A DNA stretch of 64,000 nucleotides from Marinomonas spartinae (GTDB taxonomy: Bacteria; Pseudomonadota; Gammaproteobacteria; Pseudomonadales; Marinomonadaceae): assembly GCF_900089775.1 (NCBI RefSeq), contig NZ_FLOB01000003.1, forward strand, positions 62,001-126,000, given 5' to 3'. The notes below the pieces were generated by a model. It was not told where the DNA came from and did no database searches. It worked only from the letters and a program-made list of their open reading frames with translations. The translations under genes and the position numbers were made by a program. Positions 41,693 through 53,695 of this stretch are shown in pieces. Position 1 is the first letter of the stretch. Each line of letters starts with the position of its first letter.

Positions 41693-44600
41693 CTATTCGA
41701 CCTTTTTTTAAGTTTGTGGACAATCGGTGTAAGGGTAGGATTACTAAACGACCCCTGAACCTTATACTGAACACTGGTCACTTTGGAGATCTGATCACCT
41801 ATTAATTTATCGGTTAAATATAGTAACCCAGCAATCTGAGGTGTTGCCCAAATCAAGCCAGCCAATGGCAATGTGCCACTAATCGGCAAAGTTGCAGTTA
41901 ACACCTCATCTAAAGTCTCATTTACGATATCAGCCTTACCCTCAATGGATAAGTCCGCCGATGGAGAAATAATTGATAAGGGTGTTGTCGTTTTTATAAT
42001 ACCGTTCTTAACAACAAAATCTCCTTTAGTACTATCGTAAGTCAAGCCAGGCTGGAAGAGATCAGAAAAGTCCAGCGACAATCGGCGTGTCAATGATTCA
42101 ACATTAAATATGCCAAAGACTTTAAGGAAAACAGGCATATCATCGACTTTTGATGCGTTACCATCAAACGCGGAAAAAGAGATACGTCCAGAGAGCGTCT
42201 TTCTATCAAATTCAAACGGATTCCCCTTCCAAACCAACGAAACATTAATATCGTATTTTTTCGATGTGACAAACGCAGTTTTAGCGAATTTCTTGGTCAA
42301 TTCTGCTAAATCCTTCCCCTTAATAGCCATTGCCAATTCAACTTTAGAACGTGAGCCATCATCAACCCATAACAAGCGCCCATCAAAACTCCCTTTCTTT
42401 AAAGCAGAGGACAAAGGATCAATTCGCAACTCATTACCGTCACTCTCAATTGTAAGATTCCAGTCCCCATAGGGCCTCTGGTTAATAAACAACTTATTAA
42501 TGGATAAATACATACTAGGAATCTCATTGGCATGTATCGGCGGTTCACTTATCGCACTTTTCTGACTGACTACTTGGTCTTTCTTATCCCCAACACCTTT
42601 TTTATCCGCAGCGCTGGGCGCTGTTGTCCAATTCAAATAACCAATGCGCAATCTGGGTTTATTCTTATAAGTATCAAACATGAAGTTCACCTCATCTGAG
42701 GCAACCTTTAGAGCCTTATCTCCATCACCATAAGTTATTTTCATGTTATGAAAGGTGTTCTGAGGATTAACCACTACTTGATCAATAATAAAGTTCACTT
42801 GGCGAAGCCATTTAGGCACAACCAAAGAAGTGGATAAATCCGCCAGATTCTTGCCACCACCCGGCTTGCTATCGTTAGCAGAAAAAGAGCTAACGTCAGG
42901 AGAAAAGAGTGCCTTCTTCCACGTATCCACATCCACTTTTTTCATCTGCCCATCAACAGATAATCCTTTATAAAGAGTCTGATCCAGTGGTTTTTTACTG
43001 TTTACCAGAACTTGTCCACCAACAAACTTAGCCGACTTAAACAATAGTTTAGAACGAATTTTTTCCCCATATTGCCCCTGAAGAACAAGGTCATGTTGAT
43101 GGGACATAATCTTCAGAGAAAGCGGCTCAGATACATTTGCTTGCTTATTGAAGGGCTTAGGTAGATCAATACGTACACCTAAAAGATTACTATTAACAGT
43201 TAAATCAACCTGCCCAGCTTGAGACTGATTGACACTAAGAAGTGCGGAATACGTCATTTCTCCAGATAGGTGAGGTAGCAATAATTGCGGCGCTTTTTGC
43301 CATTTCGCAATATCCTCCACCTGAGCCGTGCCCGTCATATCCGCCTGAATAACCATACCACCGTCGGCTTTATTCTTAGAGGACAGGGAAATAGTAGTAT
43401 CACCAGACAATGCCTGAACATCGAAACGAGTATTGTAAAAACCTTTGCTCGAATCAAAGTGTAATTGACCTTGCTTCACCCTTGTATTTAAGTCAGCATC
43501 ACCAATATACAAAGGGTTATTTTGAAACCGCAAATTAAGGCCAATTTTTGGATCAGGGTTCTTGTTGGTTAAAGGAATATCGACAGAAAAGTCCCCTTTC
43601 ACTGGCCCTGAGATACGCCATTGGTCAAAAGCAGACAAAACAGAATCTTTCAATGGCGTTGTACGAAGCATGGCTAAAACAGACGCTGAATCCTGATCTA
43701 AAGCACCATGGACATTTACCCAGTCAACCTTATTTTTCTCAATTGGCAAATCAATAAAAACATTTTTAACAGTAAGACCCGACAAAGAACCAGACTTCAC
43801 CGCTACATGCAAACCCGACTTATCCAGATCAACATCACCATCTACCTGTTTTGCCACCGGCCAGCCCTTAGCAAAATCAACGTCCGCCCCCTTCACATTC
43901 ATTTTCATGCGAACATCGGCATCATCACCTTTTCTGAGTCCTGCCTGGACAACAAGGCTCATGTTATTAATCGTTCCTTTGCCTGATTTGAAGGCTTGGT
44001 TCAACCAATTTAGCGTTGATGGATCTAGCACTCCTTTAGGAATGTAATCATTGCGATCTTTGACAGGAACATGGTCAATTCCCAAGCTAAGCGACAACCA
44101 ATCTGACTCATTTGGACGTGACTCCAACCTAAAGCCACCAACAACTTGAGCATTATGGCGAACTAGATACAAATTCTTGCCAGACACAATAAAAGTGCCT
44201 TGGTTTTCCCGCCATGTCACCTGCCCAGACATTTGATTAACATTCCAACCGTTGTCATAAACAGTTGGAAATTCAAGGTAGCCGTTCTTACCCTTAAACT
44301 GAACCACCCCTCCTTCATCCGTTAAGTTAAAAGTACCGTTTAGATGGGTTGCCTTAGGAATACCATTAAATCCGTCGATGGAAGCATCCTGAAAATTACT
44401 TAAGTAATGATAAGAAGGATCCTTGCTATGCAAATCAAGTAATAGCGATCCATTACTTGCGACTCCCTTGGGATTAAGGCCTTTCAGCAATGATGCAATA
44501 TGCCATTTAGGCTGCAAAAAGTTAGTAGCAATCCTATTAACTATGCCTAAATCTATCTGATCAAATTTAACAAAAGAACGATCACTAGCACCAGACCAGT

Positions 44601-45582
44601 CATAAACCAAATTAGTGGTATCGGCAATATGACCTGTCTCATCCTCAATGGAAAGATCATTCACACTCAGGGATAAACTAGGAAAACGCTGACTAAAACG
44701 AAGTTTGAAATTAGGATGAGTTTGATAGGCTTGGCCATTCTTTAGCGCAACAGCAAAAGTGGTACTTTGCCCCTGCAAATCAATAGAATGACCCACTCGA
44801 TAATTCAGCCAAAATTTACCGCCAAACTGAACACTTTTAAAAGGTTTAGCCCACGAAAACGCACTGTCAGCCAAAGACAGTTTAATATTGGGCACATTGA
44901 TATTAGCTTGAACATGATAGTCGCCTATCACCCCCAATAATTGTGATACTTTGGCATTGATAGTAAATGGGTCAGATTTACCGTCCAAATATGCATTTAC
45001 CTTAATCCAAGAGCTCAAGTCACTTTGAAATACATACGCTTTTGGAATCAATAACTCGTGAGCCCCCAATTGATCGCTATCCAGAATAATCTTGGCATCT
45101 AGCATTGAGAAACGCTTTTGCGCCATCAAGTAACCGAGAATTCTCTCGATTCCCACATCATTCTGAACATCATGGCTTGCCTTGGCCCCTTTTAGCAGCC
45201 ACTTACCTTGTCGCTCTTGAAGCGCCACAGAAGGTTTGGTAAATCGAAGGTAAGTAAATTGGGGGCTAAAAGTTAAAAGAGATTTAATGGTATTGAGACG
45301 TATGCGAACTTCTGACACTGAAACAGCAGACTGACCATCAATATCCAGATTCACATTAGACGCATAGATAGTTGGATCAATTCCTTCTAACCCTCCTCCT
45401 ATTTTTCCCAGAGAAATATGATAGCCCGAGATTTGACTCAAATTTCGTTCTATCTGCGGACGATACTCATTCAAAAGCGGTAACAGCAGCTTTGCAGCAA
45501 CCACAGCAAGCGCTAAAAAAGCAGCAATGAAGACTAAAATCCACCAAATAATACTAATCGCGCGCTGCAGCGGTTTAGCCAT
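41689..45582 (-). CDS. yhdP: YhdP family AsmA-like protein
   Basis: This 1297-residue protein has one N-terminal membrane helix (about residues 10-32), a long repeat-rich beta region with Asn/Asp-rich strands, and a C-terminal AsmA-like domain (SISPSADLSIEGKADIVNETLDEVLTA region). YhdP/TamB/YdbH proteins are bridge-like lipid carriers that move phospholipids to the outer membrane. No signal-like break or frameshift was seen. It lies directly after rng, the conserved rng-yhdP order. Confidence 0.93.
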   Translation of the reverse strand: MAKPLQRAISIIWWILVFIAAFLALAVVAAKLLLPLLNEYRPQIERNLSQISGYHISLGKIGGGLEGIDPTIYASNVNLDIDGQSAVSVSEVRIRLNTIKSLLTFSPQFTYLRFTKPSVALQERQGKWLLKGAKASHDVQNDVGIERILGYLMAQKRFSMLDAKIILDSDQLGAHELLIPKAYVFQSDLSSWIKVNAYLDGKSDPFTINAKVSQLLGVIGDYHVQANINVPNIKLSLADSAFSWAKPFKSVQFGGKFWLNYRVGHSIDLQGQSTTFAVALKNGQAYQTHPNFKLRFSQRFPSLSLSVNDLSIEDETGHIADTTNLVYDWSGASDRSFVKFDQIDLGIVNRIATNFLQPKWHIASLLKGLNPKGVASNGSLLLDLHSKDPSYHYLSNFQDASIDGFNGIPKATHLNGTFNLTDEGGVVQFKGKNGYLEFPTVYDNGWNVNQMSGQVTWRENQGTFIVSGKNLYLVRHNAQVVGGFRLESRPNESDWLSLSLGIDHVPVKDRNDYIPKGVLDPSTLNWLNQAFKSGKGTINNMSLVVQAGLRKGDDADVRMKMNVKGADVDFAKGWPVAKQVDGDVDLDKSGLHVAVKSGSLSGLTVKNVFIDLPIEKNKVDWVNVHGALDQDSASVLAMLRTTPLKDSVLSAFDQWRISGPVKGDFSVDIPLTNKNPDPKIGLNLRFQNNPLYIGDADLNTRVKQGQLHFDSSKGFYNTRFDVQALSGDTTISLSSKNKADGGMVIQADMTGTAQVEDIAKWQKAPQLLLPHLSGEMTYSALLSVNQSQAGQVDLTVNSNLLGVRIDLPKPFNKQANVSEPLSLKIMSHQHDLVLQGQYGEKIRSKLLFKSAKFVGGQVLVNSKKPLDQTLYKGLSVDGQMKKVDVDTWKKALFSPDVSSFSANDSKPGGGKNLADLSTSLVVPKWLRQVNFIIDQVVVNPQNTFHNMKITYGDGDKALKVASDEVNFMFDTYKNKPRLRIGYLNWTTAPSAADKKGVGDKKDQVVSQKSAISEPPIHANEIPSMYLSINKLFINQRPYGDWNLTIESDGNELRIDPLSSALKKGSFDGRLLWVDDGSRSKVELAMAIKGKDLAELTKKFAKTAFVTSKKYDINVSLVWKGNPFEFDRKTLSGRISFSAFDGNASKVDDMPVFLKVFGIFNVESLTRRLSLDFSDLFQPGLTYDSTKGDFVVKNGIIKTTTPLSIISPSADLSIEGKADIVNETLDEVLTATLPISGTLPLAGLIWATPQIAGLLYLTDKLIGDQISKVTSVQYKVQGSFSNPTLTPIVHKLKKRSNR

Positions 45583-45597
45583 CCAATGCTTCTCCGT

Positions 45598-47052
45598 TTA
45601 TCTTAGGACGACATCATACTGATCTTGTGTATACACAGGATCAACCTGAAAACGAATGGTTTTACCAATAAATGCCTCTAATTCCGCAACACCTGCACTT
45701 TCTTCGTCAAGAAAACGATCTACCACAGAACTGGCAGCCAATACAGTATAAGTTTGAGAATCATATGCCCTATCGGCTCTTAAAATCTCTCTAAACACTT
45801 CATAACAGACAGTTTCAGGCGTTTTGACCAAACCACTACCTCGACAAGACCGACATGGCTCACATAATGTTTGACCAAGGCTTTCACGCGTGCGCTTGCG
45901 TGTCATTTCCACTAACCCCAAATCTGATACACCCGTAATTTTGGTTTTAGCGTGATCAAGATCTAGTGTTTTATCCAGCATTCGCAGCACTTGCCGCTTG
46001 TGCTCATCATCTTCCATATCGATAAAGTCAATAATGATGATGCCACCCAGATTACGCAGACGCAATTGACGACCGATCGCTGTGGCTGCTTCAAGGTTGG
46101 TTTTATATATCGTCTCTTCTAAATTTCGACTTCCAACAAATGCCCCCGTATTGACATCGATGGTTGTCATCGATTCAGTTTGCTCTACCAAAAGGTAACC
46201 GCCAGACTTCAATTGCACCTTACGATCTAGTGCCTTTTGAATCTCATCTTCCACACTGTAAAGATCAAAAATGGGACGCTCACCGGGATAATACTCAATA
46301 CGATCCCTGAGTTCCGGAATAAAATCTTCCGCAAAAGAGCGCAACTTATTGTAGTTTTCACGTGAGTCAATTCGGATTTTCTCTGTCGTCAAACTCACCA
46401 AATCTCTCATGGTTCGCAAATGCAAAGGCAAATCCTCATAGATGACAGAAGGGGATCTAGCACTTTTGATACGCTTTTTAACAGATTGCCATAAGCGTGT
46501 TAAAAACTTGATATCCGATAAAATTTCTTCTTCACCTGCTCGTTCGGCTGCAGTGCGAAGAATATAGCCATTGGACTCATCCGCTTCTGTTAAGGCTGTT
46601 GACACCAGAGACTTTAGACGCTCGCGCTCAGCTTCATCTTCAATACGTTGACTGACACCTACATGAGACTGATCCGGCATATAAACAAGATAGCGAGACG
46701 GGATAGATAAATGCGTGGTCAAACGAGCACCTTTGGTACTAATAGGGTCTTTGGTTACTTGAACCACCAGAGATTGCCCTTCACGCAAATAATCACCAAT
46801 TTGATCACTTGGGTTAACAGCGTCTCGATCTACCACCTCAGAAACATGGATAAAAGCCGCGCGCTCTAAACCTATATCAACGAAGGCAGCCTGCATCCCT
46901 GGTAACACACGAACCACTTTACCTTGGTATATGTTGCCGACAATTCCCTTACGGCTAGAGCGCTCTATATAGACTTCTTGAAGGACGCCATTCTCCACCA
47001 AGGCCACTCGAACCTCCATCGGAGTGACGTTAATTAATACATCTTCACTCAT
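45598..47052 (-). CDS. rng: Ribonuclease G
   Basis: RNase G is an endonuclease acting on 16S rRNA 5' ends and some mRNAs. The 484-residue protein has an S1 domain (GNIYQGKVVRVLPGMQAAFVD), the catalytic DNase I-like region with IDVNTGAFVG and IIIDFIDMED (metal-binding Asp), and the zinc-link CEPCRSCRGSG. It lacks the long RNase E C-terminal scaffold. The ATG at 47052 has GAGGAG 7 bases upstream and lies inside the end of maf. Confidence 0.96.
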   Translation of the reverse strand: MSEDVLINVTPMEVRVALVENGVLQEVYIERSSRKGIVGNIYQGKVVRVLPGMQAAFVDIGLERAAFIHVSEVVDRDAVNPSDQIGDYLREGQSLVVQVTKDPISTKGARLTTHLSIPSRYLVYMPDQSHVGVSQRIEDEAERERLKSLVSTALTEADESNGYILRTAAERAGEEEILSDIKFLTRLWQSVKKRIKSARSPSVIYEDLPLHLRTMRDLVSLTTEKIRIDSRENYNKLRSFAEDFIPELRDRIEYYPGERPIFDLYSVEDEIQKALDRKVQLKSGGYLLVEQTESMTTIDVNTGAFVGSRNLEETIYKTNLEAATAIGRQLRLRNLGGIIIIDFIDMEDDEHKRQVLRMLDKTLDLDHAKTKITGVSDLGLVEMTRKRTRESLGQTLCEPCRSCRGSGLVKTPETVCYEVFREILRADRAYDSQTYTVLAASSVVDRFLDEESAGVAELEAFIGKTIRFQVDPVYTQDQYDVVLR

Positions 47053-47680
47053 GAGATATCTCCTCAAGGGAATGAATCCCATACAATGCTAAAAGCTGCG
47101 ACGTTTCGTAGAGAGGCAGACCCACCACTGCAGAATAGGAACCAGAAAGATGAGAAACAAATACTGCACCCAACCCTTGAATAGCATAGGCTCCAGCCTT
47201 ATCTTGGGGCTCACCAGTACGCCAATATTGGGCAATTTCAACATCAGAAATAGACCTAAATGACACGTCCGTTACCACGTTCGTTAGCTGCACATGCTCA
47301 CCGTCCACATCGCATAAACACAAAGACGTCATCACCTGATGAGATCGGCCAGATAATAGCCTGAGCATACGTTTAGCGTCATCAAAAGAGACTGGCTTAC
47401 CTAACACCTCTTCATCAACAACCACACTTGTATCAGACGCCAAAATAACACAGCGCTCACGTTTAAAAGTGAGATTTTGATCAGAGTGAGCACCAGTTTT
47501 CTGACGATACTGTTCAGCAACTGCTTGCGCTTTTTCGAGCGCCATTCGAGTCACATAATCATGGGCAGCTTCCGCCTCATGAGGGGTTTCATCAATGTCT
47601 GCAGGACAAACAGCAAACTCCTTCACCAATGTCCCTAATAGTTCTTTCCTTCTTGGCGATGCAGAGGCCAAAACAAGCAT
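47045..47680 (-). CDS. maf: Maf-like nucleotide pyrophosphatase (YhdE subfamily)
   Basis: This 211-residue protein has the Maf motif LASASPRRKELL at the N-terminus, ILASDTSVVVD and QDKAGAYAIQGLGAVF. The YhdE-type members hydrolyse dTTP and UTP, possibly to clean modified nucleotides. It lies between mreD and rng, the usual mreBCD-maf-rng order. Confidence 0.94.
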   Translation of the reverse strand: MLVLASASPRRKELLGTLVKEFAVCPADIDETPHEAEAAHDYVTRMALEKAQAVAEQYRQKTGAHSDQNLTFKRERCVILASDTSVVVDEEVLGKPVSFDDAKRMLRLLSGRSHQVMTSLCLCDVDGEHVQLTNVVTDVSFRSISDVEIAQYWRTGEPQDKAGAYAIQGLGAVFVSHLSGSYSAVVGLPLYETSQLLALYGIHSLEEISHE

Positions 47681-47728
47681 AAACCTTTCCCAATCAAAAA
47701 TTGCCCAACAACACCTTATGTTATTGAT

Positions 47729-48202
47729 CTAACGAATTGCGTAAATACGACGTATGCTGCGCAAAACTATAAATGACCAAGGCCACAGCAGTCCTGTCAC
47801 AATAGCAGGCATGAAGATCATCAATGTCGGTTTAGCGTCGCCAAAATAATGATCAATCCAAAAATCAACCAGCTGATTCACACTCACCAGCAAGCACACA
47901 AACAAACCTTGCTGCCAACGGTGATACATCCGTAGACGCTTATAAAACACTCCACAAGTATAGGCGATGATGACATAGGTTAACGAGTGCTGACCAATAA
48001 TGCCGCCCTGAAGCAAGTCGACCAATAAACCTAAAAACCAAGCCAGTCCCACACCAACACGAAATGGCAAAGCTATTACCCAATATAAGATCACCAACAA
48101 AACCCATTCAGGTCGATACCAAATCAAAGACTCAGGCAGAGGCATAGCCTCCAACATTAAGGCCGCAATTAACGTCACCATGAAAACAAAGAAAGCTCTC
48201 AT
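47729..48202 (-). CDS. mreD: Rod shape-determining protein MreD
   Basis: This 157-residue inner-membrane protein has about five hydrophobic segments (LIAALMLEAMPLP, WVLLVILYWVIALPFRVG, FLGLLVDLLQGGIIGQHSL). The RPEWVLL and GQH motifs match MreD, a partner of MreC in the elongasome. The start overlaps the mreC end by 4 bases. Confidence 0.94.
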   Translation of the reverse strand: MRAFFVFMVTLIAALMLEAMPLPESLIWYRPEWVLLVILYWVIALPFRVGVGLAWFLGLLVDLLQGGIIGQHSLTYVIIAYTCGVFYKRLRMYHRWQQGLFVCLLVSVNQLVDFWIDHYFGDAKPTLMIFMPAIVTGLLWPWSFIVLRSIRRIYAIR

Positions 48203-49038
48203 TTATCACGCTCCGATTTGGGTCTATCAATTAACATGACATGGCGACTACGCCCAAGCTGGGCCAATGGCACCACATCCACATCAGCATAAGGCTGCCC
48301 TGGAATATGCTTAACCTCACGCACAACACCGACAGGGTATCCTGCTGGAAAGCGTTTGCCTAAACCCGATGTCGTCAATATATCACCTTTTCTAATATCA
48401 GCAGACTGCGGCACACTCATCAATTTCATATGCTTCAAATCCCCAATACCTCGCAACACCCCTCTGAACCCAGTTCGAGCAAGCTGCACCGGTAAAAAGT
48501 GACTCGCATCAGCAATCAACAAGACACGACTGGTGTAAGCAGAGGTTTCGACGATTTGGCCGAAGACTCCAGTTGCGTCCAAAACAGGCTCACCTACATA
48601 AGCACCGGACGAAAACCCCTTGTTAATCAAAACTTTTTGACTATATGCATTTTGATCAAATCCAATCACTTCAGCCAAGACAACTTTTTCATCTACCCGT
48701 TGGGAAGCATCCAGCAACTCGCGCAACCTCACATTTTCTGCCTGTAAGGAGGCAAACTGCTGTAAACGACTACGCAACAATAACAATTCTTGGTTAAGCT
48801 TTTGATTCTCTTTCACTAAATCTTCACGACTTTGCAAGTGATCATTAGCCCAAAAGAGTATTTGCTGAGGTGTATTTACCACAACTTGAATAGGGGCAAC
48901 AAGCCAAGTAAGGTAGGGTCGAATGGGGGCAAAAATAGAATAGCGGACATCGCCCACTATCATAGCAACAGATAAGATAACCAGCACAATAAAACGTGCG
49001 CTGGATATCTTGCCATTAAAATAAATCGAATTATTAAT
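48199..49038 (-). CDS. mreC: Rod shape-determining protein MreC, probable AUU start
   Basis: MreC is a bitopic scaffold protein of the elongasome. It has an N-terminal membrane helix, a coiled coil (LVKENQKLNQELLLLRSRL) and two beta barrels (VIGFDQNAYSQKVLINKG, GDILTTSGLGKRFPAGYPVG). A GTG at 48987 would start inside the membrane helix and has no ribosome site. In the same frame, an ATT at 49036-49038 has AGGAG 7 bases upstream. It adds a 17-residue tail (MINNSIYFNG..) that brings MreC to its usual 279 residues, and an in-frame TAG sits 3 codons before it. AUU initiation is therefore inferred. Confidence 0.85.
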   Translation of the reverse strand: MNNSIYFNGKISSARFIVLVILSVAMIVGDVRYSIFAPIRPYLTWLVAPIQVVVNTPQQILFWANDHLQSREDLVKENQKLNQELLLLRSRLQQFASLQAENVRLRELLDASQRVDEKVVLAEVIGFDQNAYSQKVLINKGFSSGAYVGEPVLDATGVFGQIVETSAYTSRVLLIADASHFLPVQLARTGFRGVLRGIGDLKHMKLMSVPQSADIRKGDILTTSGLGKRFPAGYPVGVVREVKHIPGQPYADVDVVPLAQLGRSRHVMLIDRPKSERDK

Positions 49039-49054
49039 GGTGAGCTCCTACCTT

Positions 49055-50272
<1,218 letters not shown>

Positions 50273-50334
50273 CTAGCGTAGGCTCTAAGCGATACAATGG
50301 TAACTATTTTCGACAATTAAATATCAGGTGGAAC

Positions 50335-50622
50335 ATGTCCATAGACAAACAAGACGTGCTAAAAATTGCACACTTGGCTCGCCTCGCCCTCAATGAGGAA
50401 GATGCCGTCCAGTACCAACATTCATTGTCCAGTGTTTTATCGCTTGTAGAACAAATGCAATCGGTTAATACCGATGGTGTAGAACCGCTTTCCAATCCGC
50501 TTGAAATGACACAACGATTAAGAGAAGACGTGGTGACAGAAAGCAACCGCAGAGAAGAGTTTCTTGCCAACGCGCCGCAAACCGAAGCGGGTCTTTTCCT
50601 TGTACCGAAAGTGATCGACTAA
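50335..50622 (+). CDS. gatC: Asp-tRNA(Asn)/Glu-tRNA(Gln) amidotransferase subunit C
   Basis: This 95-residue subunit wraps around GatA and stabilises the GatCAB complex. IAHLARLALNEEDA and VEPLSNPLEMTQRLREDVV are family blocks. GGTGG lies upstream of the ATG. gatA follows after 12 bases. Confidence 0.95.
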   Translation: MSIDKQDVLKIAHLARLALNEEDAVQYQHSLSSVLSLVEQMQSVNTDGVEPLSNPLEMTQRLREDVVTESNRREEFLANAPQTEAGLFLVPKVID

Positions 50623-50634
50623 CGAGAGCAAACC

Positions 50635-52095
50635 ATGTTCGAACAAAGCATTTCCATTTTAGCGCAAAAACTGCGCAATAAAGATTTTTCCAGCGTTGAG
50701 TTAACACGCACATTTTTAGATCGTATTGCAAAGCTTGACCCACAACTTAATAGTTATATTAGCATCAGCGAAGACCTTGCATTAAAACAAGCAAAAGCCG
50801 CCGATGAGCTACTTGCAAACGGTCAAGGTTCTAGCCTAACTGGCATCCCAGTGGCTCATAAAGACTTATTTTGTACCCAAGGCACACTAACGACTTGCGG
50901 TTCAAAAATGCTCCACAACTTCGTTCCACCCTATGAGTCCACCGTGACGCAACGCATCAAAGAAGCGGGTGCCGTCATGTTAGGCAAGACAAACATGGAC
51001 GAATTCGCCATGGGCTCTTCTAACGAAAACAGCTTTTACGGAGCCGTTAAAAATCCTTGGAATCTAGACACGGTTCCAGGTGGTTCATCTGGCGGCTCTG
51101 CTGCCGTTGTTGCCGCTGGCCTTGCTGTTGCAGCCACAGGTACAGACACAGGCGGCTCTATCCGCCAACCCGCTTCTTTTTGTGGTATTACAGGCCTTAA
51201 GCCAACTTATGGCCGTGTTTCTCGCTTTGGCATGATTGCTTTCGCCTCCAGCCTAGACCAAGGCGGCCCAATGGCAAAAAGCGCCGAAGATTGTGCCCAT
51301 TTACTACAAACCATGGCTGGCTTCGATGAAAAGGATTCTACCTCCTCGGAAACAGAGACGGAAGATTACTTAACCAACCTAAACACACCATTAACGGGCT
51401 TAAAAATAGGCCTTCCAAAAGAATACTTTGGAGATGGCTTGGACTCGCAAGTGGCTGAGACCATCATGACGGCAGTAAAGGAATTCGAAAAGCTGGGCGC
51501 AACAGTGAAAGAGATCTCACTTCCAAACCTGCAACTAAGCATTCCATCTTACTACGTCATTGCACCATCTGAGGCCTCTTCTAATTTGTCGCGTTTTGAC
51601 GGCGTACGCTTTGGGCATCGCTGCGAAGACCCAAAAGACTTGCTTGATATGTATATGCGCACTCGCGCAGAAGGGTTTGGAGGCGAAGTCCAAAAACGTA
51701 TTATGGTAGGCACTTATGCCCTATCAGAAGGCTACTACGACGCCTACTACTTGAAAGCACAAAAAATTCGCCGCCTTATCAAAAACGACTTTGTTGCTGC
51801 CCTGTCTGAAGTCGACGTTATTATGGGACCAGTTGCACCAACCACTGCCTTTGCCATTGGCAGCAAAACAGATGATCCTGTGGCCATGTACCTAGAAGAC
51901 ATCTACACCTTATCGGTTAACCTTGCTGGCATTCCAGCAATGTCTATTCCAGCAGGCTTTGTCGGCGACATGCCTGTTGGCCTGCAAATCATGGGCAACT
52001 ACTTTGCCGAAGCCAAACTATTAAATGTTGCCCATCAATTCCAGCAACACACAGATTGGCACCTACAAACTCCAACAATGGCAAAAGGAGCATAA
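50635..52095 (+). CDS. gatA: Asp/Glu-tRNA amidotransferase subunit A
   Basis: GatA releases ammonia from glutamine. The 486-residue amidase has the Ser-cisSer-Lys triad: Lys76 (VAHKD), cis-Ser151 (PGGSSGGS) and nucleophile Ser175 ([11 protein letters not shown]). gatB starts 2 bases after its TAA. Having gatCAB suggests that Gln-tRNA and/or Asn-tRNA are made by the indirect route. Confidence 0.97.
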   Translation: MFEQSISILAQKLRNKDFSSVELTRTFLDRIAKLDPQLNSYISISEDLALKQAKAADELLANGQGSSLTGIPVAHKDLFCTQGTLTTCGSKMLHNFVPPYESTVTQRIKEAGAVMLGKTNMDEFAMGSSNENSFYGAVKNPWNLDTVPGGSSGGSAAVVAAGLAVAATGTDTGGSIRQPASFCGITGLKPTYGRVSRFGMIAFASSLDQGGPMAKSAEDCAHLLQTMAGFDEKDSTSSETETEDYLTNLNTPLTGLKIGLPKEYFGDGLDSQVAETIMTAVKEFEKLGATVKEISLPNLQLSIPSYYVIAPSEASSNLSRFDGVRFGHRCEDPKDLLDMYMRTRAEGFGGEVQKRIMVGTYALSEGYYDAYYLKAQKIRRLIKNDFVAALSEVDVIMGPVAPTTAFAIGSKTDDPVAMYLEDIYTLSVNLAGIPAMSIPAGFVGDMPVGLQIMGNYFAEAKLLNVAHQFQQHTDWHLQTPTMAKGA

Positions 52096-52097
52096 GC

Positions 52098-53543
52098 ATG
52101 AATTGGGAAGTTGTTATCGGCCTAGAGATTCATACCCAGCTCTCTACCAAATCAAAATTATTTTCTGGTGCCGCCGTTGGTTTTGGCGCAGAGCCAAACA
52201 CGCAAACTACATTAGTAGATTTAGGCATGCCCGGCGCATTACCCGTGCTAAACAAAGAAGCGCTACGCATGGCGGTTATGTTTGGTCACGCCATTAATGC
52301 AGAAATTGGCATGCACTCAGTTTTTGCCCGTAAAAACTATTTCTATCCTGACCTACCAAAAGGCTACCAAACCAGCCAGATGGACCACCCTATCGTAGGA
52401 AAAGGTTATCTTGATGTAATGCTTGATGATGGCTCTACGTCACGCATTGGCATCACCCGAGCGCACCTTGAAGAAGATGCGGGCAAATCACTGCACGAAG
52501 ACTTCCAAGGCATGACTGGTATCGACCTAAACCGCTCCAGCACCCCTCTACTAGAAATCGTCTCAGAACCCGACATTCGCTCTGCCAAAGAAGCCGTTGC
52601 CTATGTTAAAATGATTCACTCTATCGTGACCTACTTAGGCATTTGTGACGGTAACATGGCAGAAGGCTCCATGCGTTGTGACATCAACTTGTCATTACGA
52701 CCAAAAGGCCAAGAAGAGTACGGCACCCGAACTGAAATCAAAAACGTCAACTCGTTCCGCTTTATCGAAAAAGCTATCTATACAGAGATTGAGCGTCAAG
52801 CCGACATTCTTGAAGACGGCGGCCGAATCATTCAAGAAACGCGCCTGTATGATCCAGATAAAAACGAAACACGCAGCATGCGCTCCAAAGAAGACGCAAA
52901 TGATTACCGCTATTTCCCCTGCCCAGACCTTCTACCAATTGAACTGACTCAGGAATACGTGGATCAAATCAAAGCCAATCTTCCAGAGCTACCGAATCAA
53001 AAAGCAGCTCGCTTTCAGGAAGAATACAAACTGAGCGAATACGATGCTGGCGTCTTATCCGCTTCACGCGCGATGGCAGATTACTTTGAGCAAGCCAATG
53101 AGTCAGTAAAGGATGCTAAACTGACTGCCAACTGGGTAATGGGTGAACTAAGCAAGCTACTTAACCAAGAGCAACTTGAAATAACACAATCTCCAGTTAA
53201 TGCCAAAGCATTTGGTGAGCTACTCAGCCGGGTACAAGACAACACTATCAATGGCAAAACCGCCAAAGACGTTTTGCAAGCCATGTGGAATGATGAAGGC
53301 TCTGCGGATGAGATCATTGAGGCCAAAGGCCTGAAACAAGTCACAGATACCGGCGCCATTGAAGCCATGATTCAGGAAATTCTGGACGCTAATGCCACTC
53401 AAGTTGAGCAGTACCGTTCCGCCGATCCAGACAAACAGAAAAAAATGATTGGTTTTTTTGTTGGGCAAGTCATGAAAGCCTCTCAAGGCAAGGCCAACCC
53501 AGGAATTGTTAACCCAATTCTGGCCAAGATGCTAAAAGGCTAA
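52098..53543 (+). CDS. gatB: Asp/Glu-tRNA amidotransferase subunit B
   Basis: GatB activates the misacylated tRNA with ATP and accepts ammonia from GatA. The 481-residue protein shows [16 protein letters not shown], the kinase-like core ([27 protein letters not shown]), and the C-terminal YqeY-like tail domain ([19 protein letters not shown]). The ATG at 52098 has AAAAGGAG upstream inside the gatA end. Confidence 0.97.
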   Translation: MNWEVVIGLEIHTQLSTKSKLFSGAAVGFGAEPNTQTTLVDLGMPGALPVLNKEALRMAVMFGHAINAEIGMHSVFARKNYFYPDLPKGYQTSQMDHPIVGKGYLDVMLDDGSTSRIGITRAHLEEDAGKSLHEDFQGMTGIDLNRSSTPLLEIVSEPDIRSAKEAVAYVKMIHSIVTYLGICDGNMAEGSMRCDINLSLRPKGQEEYGTRTEIKNVNSFRFIEKAIYTEIERQADILEDGGRIIQETRLYDPDKNETRSMRSKEDANDYRYFPCPDLLPIELTQEYVDQIKANLPELPNQKAARFQEEYKLSEYDAGVLSASRAMADYFEQANESVKDAKLTANWVMGELSKLLNQEQLEITQSPVNAKAFGELLSRVQDNTINGKTAKDVLQAMWNDEGSADEIIEAKGLKQVTDTGAIEAMIQEILDANATQVEQYRSADPDKQKKMIGFFVGQVMKASQGKANPGIVNPILAKMLKG

Positions 53544-53558
53544 AATAAACCTCATCAT

Positions 53559-53603
53559 AAAAAGCGACTTTTTTTCATTTCGAACTAAAGGTCGCTTTTT
53601 TTT
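53559..53603 (+). terminator. Terminator of gatCAB
   Basis: Arms 53559-53568 and 53591-53600 (AAAAAGCGAC and its complement) are followed by a T-run to 53603, 15 bases after the gatB stop. Confidence 0.88.
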
Positions 53604-53640
53604 GCAACACCAATCTGACCAAGCCTGTCATCAGACAAAT

Positions 53641-53674
53641 AAAAAGGCACCATAAGAATTTATGATGCCTTTTT
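53641..53674 (-). terminator. Terminator of the mutT-containing unit
   Basis: 15-bp arms (53641-53655 and 53660-53674, one wobble) with a 4-base loop and five T at the end, 22 bases after the mutT stop on the minus strand. Confidence 0.9.
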
Positions 53675-53695
53675 AAACATGTGATGTACCACTTG

